A stretch of DNA of 36,425 bases from Rikenellaceae bacterium. GTDB taxonomy: Bacteria > Bacteroidota > Bacteroidia > Bacteroidales > Rikenellaceae. The DNA is taken from assembly GCA_015060075.1 (NCBI GenBank), contig SUZE01000020.1, positions 1 through 36,425 of the forward strand. The letters run 5' to 3'. Under the pieces are notes generated by a model that had not been told where the DNA came from, did no database searches, and was given only the letters and a program-made list of their open reading frames with translations. Both the position numbers and the translations under genes were made by a program. This document shows, piece by piece, positions 6,952 through 13,729 of this stretch; the stretch's first letter is position 1, and each line of letters opens with the position of its first letter.

Positions 6952-8100
6952 TCATCGGATATTCTTTACAGCGTCTAACGATGCCTTATGAACACGAAGG
7001 TCGTGCTCATAAAGACTCTTGGGATATGGTATTTCACCACGAATAATGCGTGCAAGTTCCTTCAACTGTCCCTCATAGCGGTCGATAAGCGCAGGGTACA
7101 CAAAACTATTAAGCCCCTTCTTGAAACCTGCCGCTTTCGCTGCTTCATTCACACTTTTAAGATAGAGGCGCACCTCCATTGTTTTCATATCCCTTACACC
7201 CGTGGTACGATTAACTTTGGAATATAGCTCAATTGGAGCCATCTCAATCGAGCCGCAACTACCATCTATTCTAATGTGTCTGCGCCATATAAAACCTTCC
7301 GAACATGCTCGCATCACGACATTTGCCGAAGGGTACTCCATAATGGTAAGAGTGTGAGTTTTTGCCCACTTCTCATCTCCTGGTGCCGGCTTGACGATAG
7401 ACCAGGTTTTCTTGGGAAGAACATCTCCGAATATAGGCATCGCCCAATCGATAAGATGGCAGGTAAGGTCATACGCTATGCCACCCGGGAAGTACGACAC
7501 ATATTGTGGATAATTCGATTTGCCATAGCTGTGGTCCATATCTGCCTCTATGGAGTAAACCTCTCCAATGATGCCACTCTTGGCAATATCTGCCATCTTG
7601 ATAAGCGCCTCGTTAGTGCGGAACATATAACCAATCTGAATAGGGATATTGTTGTCGCTACACATCTTGCTTATGCGGGCGAAACCCTTCAATCTTGTTC
7701 CGAGTGGCTTATCCATGTGCATTGCTATTCCATGCTTTGCAACCTGTGTAGCAACCTCCACCAAATCATCGTTGGCTGTTTCAACCACGATAAGGTCGGG
7801 TTTTATCTCGTTAAAAACCTGTTCCGGAGTGAAGATAGGATAACCTGCATACTTCTCCTTCTTCGGCTCGTTCATTCTCACCGCTTTCGATTCGGTATCA
7901 TCTACCCACCCGAGCAACTCGAAATCGTCACTCAGATTCTTCACTGCCCTCCACTTTCCACTAGAATGACCATGACAAATTCCCCAATGGACAACACGAA
8001 TTTTGCGATTGCCTACCGGTGTCCATTTGCCCTTATTCTCTTGTGCCGAAAGCCCTGTGGCGACAAGCAATGCCAGGGTATAAAGAAGAAATTTTTTCAT
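6952..8100 (-). CDS. Exported Gfo/Idh/MocA-family protein
   Basis: A 382-residue protein with a Sec-type signal peptide (MKKFLLYTLALLVATGLSAQ, no twin arginine). A Gfo/Idh/MocA oxidoreductase fold follows: N-terminal Rossmann half to about 150, then an alpha/beta C-terminal half. The catalytic-site motif of the family appears as MDKPLG near 133-138 (EKP type). The usual GxGxxG dinucleotide motif is changed: the first strand is followed by HWGICHGHSSG. An exported Rossmann protein without a Tat signal must bind cofactor outside the cytoplasm or has lost that need. Some relatives (GH109-type) are NAD-dependent glycosidases, so sugar hydrolysis or epimerisation is possible. It is last in a probable operon, 20 bp after the unknown protein gene. 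Substrate is unknown. Confidence 0.75.
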   Translation of the reverse strand: MKKFLLYTLALLVATGLSAQENKGKWTPVGNRKIRVVHWGICHGHSSGKWRAVKNLSDDFELLGWVDDTESKAVRMNEPKKEKYAGYPIFTPEQVFNEIKPDLIVVETANDDLVEVATQVAKHGIAMHMDKPLGTRLKGFARISKMCSDNNIPIQIGYMFRTNEALIKMADIAKSGIIGEVYSIEADMDHSYGKSNYPQYVSYFPGGIAYDLTCHLIDWAMPIFGDVLPKKTWSIVKPAPGDEKWAKTHTLTIMEYPSANVVMRACSEGFIWRRHIRIDGSCGSIEMAPIELYSKVNRTTGVRDMKTMEVRLYLKSVNEAAKAAGFKKGLNSFVYPALIDRYEGQLKELARIIRGEIPYPKSLYEHDLRVHKASLDAVKNIR

Positions 8101-8120
8101 GTTACAAAATTATCACGAAG

Positions 8121-8693
8121 TTAGTTTAATATCGAAGGTGTGCCAAGATTAACCTTCTCGAACTTGTAGCCAAGGCGGTGCAACTCCATTGCAGCACCTA
8201 TACGAAACAGAACACGAGTCGTGCGGGCAAAGATATAGAACGCCTTGGTGCTTTGTGCCTCAACCTCCTCACGGCGGATATAGGTTATTGCGGTATTTGC
8301 GCAACGGCGCATCATATCCTCTATCTTCTGCGACTGCTCCTCTTCGAGCGATAAGCCCAAGATATTTTGCAAAATATGCTCGTCCATATCGTCAAAACCC
8401 TCTGCTCCGTGCAGTGCCGAATATGGCTCGGTGGCGTAAGTTGCCCAATCCTCGTCCCAGCGGTGTGCTACCGCCATTCCGACATATCCTGCCCACGCAA
8501 TAGCGGCAGCAGGAAAGGCATTTACTTGTGGTACCGCATCTGCCATATACTCAGGAGCATACTCCTTCCAACGCTCATCAATATCCTCTGACGAAAGGAG
8601 CGTACCCTCCAACATCTTGTGCGAGGTGCACAACTTCAACAACTCGCTTAGCAAGTTGTTTTCAAATGTATCGAAATATTCTGTCTGTTCCAT
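8121..8693 (-). CDS. Conserved-looking protein of unknown function
   Basis: A 190-residue protein I do not recognise. It has no signal peptide. The N-terminal part is acidic and helical. The centre has a small hydrophobic Ala/Gly-rich stretch (AFPAAAIAWAGYVGMAVAH, about 59-77) that is probably an amphipathic or buried helix rather than a membrane span. Two further helices end in RRCANTAITYIRREEVEAQS and a C-terminal basic/hydrophobic segment. It lies 3 bp after the symporter gene and 20 bp before the Gfo/Idh/MocA gene, so it is almost certainly cotranscribed with both. The start ATG at 8693 is the only sensible one. Confidence 0.7.
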   Translation of the reverse strand: MEQTEYFDTFENNLLSELLKLCTSHKMLEGTLLSSEDIDERWKEYAPEYMADAVPQVNAFPAAAIAWAGYVGMAVAHRWDEDWATYATEPYSALHGAEGFDDMDEHILQNILGLSLEEEQSQKIEDMMRRCANTAITYIRREEVEAQSTKAFYIFARTTRVLFRIGAAMELHRLGYKFEKVNLGTPSILN

Positions 8694-8696
8694 AGT

Positions 8697-9908
8697 TTAA
8701 TTCTTTGCAAATCTATCTGTTACGGCTGCACAAGCGGCATCACCCGTAATATTAAGTACCGTTCTAATCATATCGAAAATGCGGTCGAGAGCATACAATA
8801 GTGGCAAACCCTCAATCGGAATACCCGCAGCCACAAGCACCGCCACAACCATCAATGTTGGTCCCGGAACACCCGCCTGACCGATGCTTCCGAGCGAAGC
8901 GGTAACGGTTATGGCGACATATTGCGCCACGCCGAGTTCGATGCCATAGAATTGTGCGAAAAACATCGCTACAAGGGTGTAGTAAATCGCATTTCCCGTC
9001 ATGTTGATTGTTGCACCGAGTGGCACCACAAAGCCCGAAACCTGCTTCGAGATACCCATATTGTCGCACGCTCCCATCGTTACGGGGAGTGTTGCCATCG
9101 AAGAGGCAGTCGAAAAGGCTACAATTTGCGGTCGCAACATCGCCGAAAAGAACTCCTTAATGCCCACCTTCGAGAGGAAAATCACCGTCAAAGGATATAT
9201 CAGCAAGCCCATAACCGCCACGGCCAACAAATCTACCCACAACAGATTTACAACCTTCACGAGAATATCGAAACCGAATGTTCCCATCGCCTCTGCCATC
9301 AAGCCAAAAACACCCAACGGGGCAACCAACATAACTTTACCGATACACCAAATCAAGGCTTCGAGCAGATAGTTTAATCCGTTGATAACTTTTGTGCGTT
9401 TATCCTCCTTAATTGCAGCAATGCCGAAGCCGAGAAACAGACCAAAAACTATGATTTGCAAGATGTTGCCCTCAGCAAATGCCTGAATCGGATTTGCCGG
9501 AATCATGCCAATAACCGTATCCCAAAACGAGAGGTCTGTTGCTGCTGCCTGCTCGGTCGAGGCATTTGCCATAATCGAGGCTATGCCCTCGGCGCTCAAT
9601 CCTGCACCCGGCTTAAAAACAACACCCGCAACAATAGCGATAACAATAGACACAATGGTTGTGAGCAAGATATACAAAATACTTGTAACGCCGATTTTGC
9701 CTGCCGAACGGCTACTGCCGAGTGATGCTGCTCCCGAAACAATCGACACAGCAACGAGTGGTACGACCAACATCTTAATAAGTTGGATAAAGAGAGTACC
9801 AAGCGGGGCAAATATCTTCGCATCATTGCCCATAACAGCACCAACCACCACTCCTGCGACCATCGCCACAAGAATCCATAAGCCCAAGTTTTTCAGCAAC
9901 TTCCTCAT
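8697..9908 (-). CDS. Dicarboxylate/amino acid:cation symporter (DAACS family)
   Basis: A 403-residue inner-membrane secondary transporter of the GltP/GltT/DctA type, importing glutamate, aspartate or C4-dicarboxylates with H+ or Na+. Family marks in order are IKMLVVPLVAVSIVSG near 45-60, the serine-rich hairpin STASSMATLP, the NMTGNAIYY segment in place of NMDGT, the second re-entrant loop SLGSIGQAGVPG, and the C-terminal DRIFDMIRTVLNITGDA substrate and cation site. I placed the start at the ATG at 9908; a longer frame adds 21 residues rich in aromatics that run into the upstream terminator. A TACCTTTG box ends 7 bases before this ATG, so the mRNA may be leaderless. It is first gene of a three-gene minus-strand unit. 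Confidence 0.9.
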   Translation of the reverse strand: MRKLLKNLGLWILVAMVAGVVVGAVMGNDAKIFAPLGTLFIQLIKMLVVPLVAVSIVSGAASLGSSRSAGKIGVTSILYILLTTIVSIVIAIVAGVVFKPGAGLSAEGIASIMANASTEQAAATDLSFWDTVIGMIPANPIQAFAEGNILQIIVFGLFLGFGIAAIKEDKRTKVINGLNYLLEALIWCIGKVMLVAPLGVFGLMAEAMGTFGFDILVKVVNLLWVDLLAVAVMGLLIYPLTVIFLSKVGIKEFFSAMLRPQIVAFSTASSMATLPVTMGACDNMGISKQVSGFVVPLGATINMTGNAIYYTLVAMFFAQFYGIELGVAQYVAITVTASLGSIGQAGVPGPTLMVVAVLVAAGIPIEGLPLLYALDRIFDMIRTVLNITGDAACAAVTDRFAKN

Positions 9909-9915
9909 AACACCA

Positions 9916-9923
9916 CAAAGGTA
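9916..9923 (-). promoter_or_regulatory. -7 box TACCTTTG, implying a leaderless symporter mRNA
   Basis: An exact TAnnTTTG match on the minus strand whose last base is 8 bases from the ATG at 9908. A start about 7 nt downstream of the box would coincide with the initiation codon. The -33 position holds GTTG at 19 bp spacing (weak). Confidence 0.5.
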
Positions 9924-9933
9924 GTAATAATAA

Positions 9934-9964
9934 AGAAAAAACCAACCCTTGCGAGGTTGGTTTT
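9934..9964 (-). terminator. Terminator after desulfoferrodoxin
   Basis: AAAACCAACC (9938-9947) pairs with GGTTGGTTTT (9955-9964) around a 7-base loop. On the minus strand it is followed by a T-run. It separates the cytochrome-desulfoferrodoxin unit from the symporter unit. Confidence 0.88.
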
Positions 9965-9984
9965 CACTCACGAACAGATGTTTT

Positions 9985-10359
9985 CTACAACTCTGTCTTC
10001 CACAAGCCGTGCAGGTTGCAATACTCGTAGACTGCCACAGGTTTGCTATCGCAAACGCAGACTACCGCCTCCGGTTTGTCGGTCAAATCGACACGGATAC
10101 CGCCCTTCTCGGTCTCAACATAGATAAAGGCGATATGGTGCTCCGGCAACATCGGGTGTGCCACGCTGCCAACCTCAACCTTGATATGGCAATCGTCAAT
10201 GCGTGTTACAACGGGAACATGTTTCTCGTTGCTTGCATCAACTGTGTTAGGTACCAACTCCTGCATCTTCTCTCCGCAACAAACCACAGGAACCTTCGAA
10301 TCAACAACCTTCTGAATAACATTGCCACATGTGGCACATTTATAAAACTTCGTAGCCAT
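9985..10359 (-). CDS. dfx: Desulfoferrodoxin (superoxide reductase)
   Basis: A 124-residue cytoplasmic iron protein that reduces superoxide to peroxide without releasing oxygen, suiting an anaerobe. The N-terminal rubredoxin-like centre I has Cys8, Cys11, Cys27 and Cys28. The catalytic centre II ligands are visible: His47 in EKHVP, His68 and His74 in AHPMLPEHH, and Cys114 with His117 in YCNLHG. This is the two-iron class. The gene lies 48 bp after that of a small membrane cytochrome-like protein, within the same minus-strand unit, and a strong terminator follows. The electron donor is normally rubredoxin; none is encoded here. Confidence 0.95.
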   Translation of the reverse strand: MATKFYKCATCGNVIQKVVDSKVPVVCCGEKMQELVPNTVDASNEKHVPVVTRIDDCHIKVEVGSVAHPMLPEHHIAFIYVETEKGGIRVDLTDKPEAVVCVCDSKPVAVYEYCNLHGLWKTEL

Positions 10360-10369
10360 AACTCTTCAA

Positions 10370-10387
10370 ATTAAAAATTAAAAATTA
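10370..10387. repeat. AATTAAAA short tandem repeat
   Basis: Two to three copies of an AATTAAAA unit in the 48-bp spacer between the cytochrome-like and desulfoferrodoxin genes. It is one of several low-complexity spacers inside transcription units in this window. Confidence 0.5.
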
Positions 10388-10407
10388 CCTATAATTGTCA
10401 ATTAAAT

Positions 10408-10776
10408 CTATAACGCCCAAATCCAAGGCACAACCGAAAGTATCAACAAGACAAACAGTACCAAATAGAGCGTTGTTCGCCAAGCACTGCTCTTGATGTG
10501 CTTTTTGAAAAAGCCGTCTATCACAGACCAATGCAACACGACATGCAACACGAGCAGCACAAGCAGTACAACTCCTGCCCACAGGTGAATATTTGCCCAC
10601 ATGCGGCGTCCACAGCCCATAATCCAATAAGCCATATCGCGCACCCAAGCCTCATGAGCCACACGGCGCAAGGGTGCTATAACTTTTATGACGATACCGC
10701 TAATACTCGTAACCGCCATTGCAAGAAACATTGCAAGGTCGATAATAATATTTGTTTTGAGTGATACTTTCATCAT
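10408..10776 (-). CDS. DUF4405-type small membrane cytochrome b-like protein
   Basis: A 122-residue inner-membrane protein with three predicted helices (about 9-32, 60-82, 100-120). The second helix has candidate heme ligands His64, His78 and His82 in WANIHLW...LHVVLHW, the pattern of the DUF4405 family of small b-type cytochrome-like proteins, some of which are linked to flavin-based extracytoplasmic electron transfer. The start could be either of two adjacent ATGs (10776 or 10773). A good promoter lies just upstream. It is cotranscribed with desulfoferrodoxin, so a role in electron supply or oxidative defence is a reasonable guess, not evidence. Confidence 0.78.
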   Translation of the reverse strand: MMKVSLKTNIIIDLAMFLAMAVTSISGIVIKVIAPLRRVAHEAWVRDMAYWIMGCGRRMWANIHLWAGVVLLVLLVLHVVLHWSVIDGFFKKHIKSSAWRTTLYLVLFVLLILSVVPWIWAL

Positions 10777-10795
10777 TTCACATCTTCTGTTAGTG

Positions 10796-10827
10796 CAAAG
10801 TTAATGTATATTTCGGGTTTTCGCAAA
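10796..10827 (-). promoter_or_regulatory. Promoter of the cytochrome-desulfoferrodoxin unit
   Basis: On the minus strand, TTTG (10827-10824), a 20-bp spacer, then TAACTTTG (10803-10796). This matches both Bacteroidetes consensus boxes exactly. The start would be near 10789, 13 nt before the ATG. Confidence 0.75.
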
Positions 10828-10892
10828 TCAAAAATTTCTATTCCGATATCAGTAAATCCTATAAGAATTTCATATAAAATGGGTGCTAACTT

Positions 10893-10924
10893 TTTGGAAA
10901 AAAGGATTAAAAGCACTACTTTTG
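10893..10924 (+). promoter_or_regulatory. Promoter of the Stealth-GT2 pair
   Basis: TTTG (10893-10896), a 20-bp spacer, and TACTTTTG (10917-10924) match both consensus boxes. The predicted start near 10931 lies downstream of the earlier in-frame ATGs at 10804 and 10879, which supports the GTG start at 10969. Confidence 0.75.
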
Positions 10925-10968
10925 TGGTAATAGTTTGGAGTTTAGGCGAAAAATCGAATAGAATAAAG

Positions 10969-11850
10969 GTGGATATCGTCATTACATACGTAAACGGGTT
11001 GGACCCTGTGTGGCAGAGCGATTACGAGCAATTTACCAACCAGCCGGTATTGGAGAAACGCTTTCGTGATTGGGGCACACTGCGCTATCTCTTCCGTGGT
11101 ATAGCCGAGAATATGCCCTTTATCCGCAAGGTACATCTTGTTGTATCGCACGAGAGCCAAGTGCCCGAATGGGTAAATCGTGATGAGGTAAATGTGGTGC
11201 TTCACAAGGATATTATCCCTGCCGAGTATCTGCCGACATTCAACTGCAACCCTATCGAGATGCACCTGCATCGCATTGAGGGATTAGACGAGGAGTATCT
11301 CTACTTTAATGACGATGTCTTTCCGATGAAACCTTGCAAGGCTTCGGACTTCTTCGATGGGGGAAGATGCTTTTTAGGTATGTCGCACCACCTTTTTGTA
11401 TGGGATATGTTCAAGGCGATATGTCGCAACTCTGACCGCCTTGCCCGCAGGGCTTTGGGGTTGAAGCCGAGATGTTTTTTTCTTCGCCCTCAACATGTAT
11501 GTACGCCAATGTTTAAGAGCGAGTGCGAGGAGGTGTGCGCAAAGGTGCCCGAGGAGGTAGCTAAGACCTCGATGTCGAAGGTGCGCAATGGAGAGAATCT
11601 CAATCAATACCTCTTTCTTGACTATATGTACCTGAAAGGGCGACTTGTAAATAAAAGACACTCGAAGAAGCACTTTTCGGTAGGTGTTGTTTCGGCAAAA
11701 AAACTACATCAATTCATTACCCGACCATCTCACAAATTGGTCTGCATAAACGATGTCCAACTCTCCGAGGAGCGATACAACGAACTTCGTCAGGCTCAGT
11801 TAGATGCTTTTGAGGAGCGTTTCCCGCACAAATCGAAATATGAGAGATGA
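10969..11850 (+). CDS. Stealth-family sugar-phosphate transferase
   Basis: A 293-residue cytoplasmic enzyme of the Stealth (capsular polysaccharide phosphotransferase) family, which moves hexose-1-phosphate onto glycans. Conserved regions in order: CR1 DIVITYVNGLDPVW (2-15), CR2 FRDWGTLRYLFRGI...PFIRKVHLVVS (32-60), CR3 YLYFNDDVFP (110-119) with the acidic NDD, and a C-terminal region CR4-like with KHFS. The frame stays open upstream to an ATG at 10804, but that start would precede the promoter; relatives begin with M-DI, so I chose the GTG at 10969. It overlaps the next glycosyltransferase gene by 4 bases (ATGA). A role in a surface or capsular glycan is likely; the acceptor is unknown. Confidence 0.82.
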   Translation: MDIVITYVNGLDPVWQSDYEQFTNQPVLEKRFRDWGTLRYLFRGIAENMPFIRKVHLVVSHESQVPEWVNRDEVNVVLHKDIIPAEYLPTFNCNPIEMHLHRIEGLDEEYLYFNDDVFPMKPCKASDFFDGGRCFLGMSHHLFVWDMFKAICRNSDRLARRALGLKPRCFFLRPQHVCTPMFKSECEEVCAKVPEEVAKTSMSKVRNGENLNQYLFLDYMYLKGRLVNKRHSKKHFSVGVVSAKKLHQFITRPSHKLVCINDVQLSEERYNELRQAQLDAFEERFPHKSKYER

Positions 11851-12788
11851 GTAATCGCTATAAAATATCGCTGATTGCACCTATATATGGCGTGGAGCCA
11901 TATATCCGCCAATTTGCCGAGAGTGCATTGGGGCAGACCTACGATGATATTCAGTTTATCTTTGTGAATGACGGCACGAAGGATAACTCTATGGCGATTC
12001 TCGATGCGCTTATCGAGGAGCAATTTTCGCATCTGCGCCCACGCATAACAATTATAAATAAGGAGAATGGTGGTCTGCCTTCGGCCCGAAAAAGCGGATT
12101 AGAGGTGGCAGAGGGCGAGTATATTCTCTTTGCCGACTCGGACGATTGGCTCGAACTCAACGCCGTAGAGAGGGTGATGGCTCTTGCCGAGCGCACCGAT
12201 GCCGATATTGTCTACTTCGACCTCGTGAAGGAGTATGGCGGTGGCAAGCAGAGTGTAAAGCACGAGCGCACCTACACCGCCGAAAACCGCTTGCGATGGA
12301 TAGAGAATATGTTTAACTATCGCTCGTTCGGTTATACCGTAACAAAGTGTTTCCGCCGAAAACTATATACCGACAACAAAATCGTCTTCCCGAAGTTGGG
12401 TATGCACGAAGATATCTGCCTGATGGCGCAGATTATATTCTATGCACAATCCATTGCACAACTTCCTGAGCCGTTGTATCACTATCGCAAAGACAATCCT
12501 GCGGCGATGTGTTCGCAAAAGCGCAGTGTGCGCCATGTCGCCTCCTCGCGCAATATGATGGGAGTTGTCGAGGCGTTCAAAGACAACCTCAAAGGCTCGC
12601 CGATGGAGTTTGTGGCAGATGGCATAGTGTTGCGTGCGGGTTGGCACTCGATGATTCACGACTGCAATCTATTCGAGGAGTTTCCGTGGTTGGCGGAAGC
12701 GATAAAAAAAGCAAAAGTGAGCACCAACTACCGCACACCTCTGCTATTCCAACTCCTTGTAAAGACGTACAACCGCCTGCGCAAATAG
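11847..12788 (+). CDS. Family 2 glycosyltransferase
   Basis: A 313-residue GT-A fold glycosyltransferase. The nucleotide-binding start ISLIAPIYGVEPYIRQ (8-23), the VNDGTKDNS loop near 40, the donor and metal motif FADSDDW near 96-102, and the acid region GMHEDICLM near 189-197 are visible. No membrane anchor is apparent apart from a mildly hydrophobic, basic C-terminus ending NRLRK. Translation is coupled to the Stealth gene through an ATGA overlap, so the two probably act on the same glycan. Its convergent neighbour, also GT2, ends only 5 bp away. Sugar donor unknown. Confidence 0.88.
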   Translation: MSNRYKISLIAPIYGVEPYIRQFAESALGQTYDDIQFIFVNDGTKDNSMAILDALIEEQFSHLRPRITIINKENGGLPSARKSGLEVAEGEYILFADSDDWLELNAVERVMALAERTDADIVYFDLVKEYGGGKQSVKHERTYTAENRLRWIENMFNYRSFGYTVTKCFRRKLYTDNKIVFPKLGMHEDICLMAQIIFYAQSIAQLPEPLYHYRKDNPAAMCSQKRSVRHVASSRNMMGVVEAFKDNLKGSPMEFVADGIVLRAGWHSMIHDCNLFEEFPWLAEAIKKAKVSTNYRTPLLFQLLVKTYNRLRK

Positions 12789-12793
12789 CCTCG

Positions 12794-13723
12794 TTATAGG
12801 ATAAATCTCTTGATATACCACCTTATCGCTCTCGCTTTCAATGGAAGGCGAGTTCCTTCGGGTATCAAATTCAACTTATGACACCACGCCAACGCCTCGG
12901 CTCGCTGTTCTGCGGTTTTGGCTCTGCTCAACATGTGGCGCAACTTGCGCAAAAAAGAGTCGGCAGATGCCGAAGCCACCAACGGCATCTCCTCCGCAGA
13001 GTACAACCCCGAATTGTTGATAAATTCGAGCCTTCGCAGATTGGCGTATGCAAAATCTCGAAAGTGTTTCCAGCCGTATGAGCGACTTATACTACCATCT
13101 CGACAATAGTAGCGATAGTAAGATTTATTTACAATCGCACCCTTTCCACACGCTGCCGTAAAGAGAAATGTCGAGGCTCTATCTTCGTAGTATATGTTTT
13201 CGGGAAAAGCAAGCGTTTCAAACAGAGTTCGCTTGAAGAGGTGCGTGCATACATAAGCAGGAGTTGTGTCGGTAAGGTTGAGTGTAGTCATCTCCTTTGC
13301 CGAAACAATCTTGACCGAACCATCGTTGCTGTAAGGGTATTTATCGGCACGATTATCATAGGTCTTATGTAATGAGAAACAGACCAAACCCAAATCGTGT
13401 TGCGTGGCGAGATTGTAATTCTCCTCACATAGTGTCGGCAGCACCGTATCATCACTATCCACAAAGGCAATATACTCGCCCGTAGCCACCTTTACCCCCT
13501 CATTGCGGGCGGTCGAAAGGTCGGCTTTGTCGATACTCAATACTTTTATGCGACTATCCTCCTGTGCAAGAGTTTTGCACACCCTCAAAGAGCTGTCTGT
13601 CGAACAGTTTTCGACCAAGACAATCTCTATATCGGCGAGTGTTTGCGCAGTGAGCGACTCCACACACGCTTGCAGGTACTTCTCTGTGTTATGTACCGGA
13701 ACAATGACGGATACCTTTGGCAT
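12794..13723 (-). CDS. Family 2 glycosyltransferase
   Basis: A 309-residue GT2 enzyme of GT-A fold. It opens with KVSVIVPVHNTEKYLQAC (3-20), has the VENCSTDSS loop near 37-45 and the FVDSDDT metal site near 93-99, and a later YYEDRAS motif. The end is basic (RAIRWYIKRFIL) and may attach to the membrane. It is last in a tight minus-strand unit: ybaK, 4 bp, GH2, 6 bp, this gene. It is similar in layout to the convergent GT2 but clearly diverged, so not a recent duplicate. Donor and acceptor unknown. Confidence 0.87.
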   Translation of the reverse strand: MPKVSVIVPVHNTEKYLQACVESLTAQTLADIEIVLVENCSTDSSLRVCKTLAQEDSRIKVLSIDKADLSTARNEGVKVATGEYIAFVDSDDTVLPTLCEENYNLATQHDLGLVCFSLHKTYDNRADKYPYSNDGSVKIVSAKEMTTLNLTDTTPAYVCTHLFKRTLFETLAFPENIYYEDRASTFLFTAACGKGAIVNKSYYRYYCRDGSISRSYGWKHFRDFAYANLRRLEFINNSGLYSAEEMPLVASASADSFLRKLRHMLSRAKTAEQRAEALAWCHKLNLIPEGTRLPLKARAIRWYIKRFIL

Positions 13724-13729
13724 AACTCT

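Noticed and set aside
10804..10968. N-terminal extension of the Stealth protein
   Set aside because: The open frame crosses an exact promoter (10893-10924), and family members start at the CR1 motif, so the upstream codons are unlikely to be transcribed with the gene.
12789..12793. Terminator between the two convergent GT2 genes
   Set aside because: Only 5 bp separate the stops and no inverted repeat with a T-run is visible.
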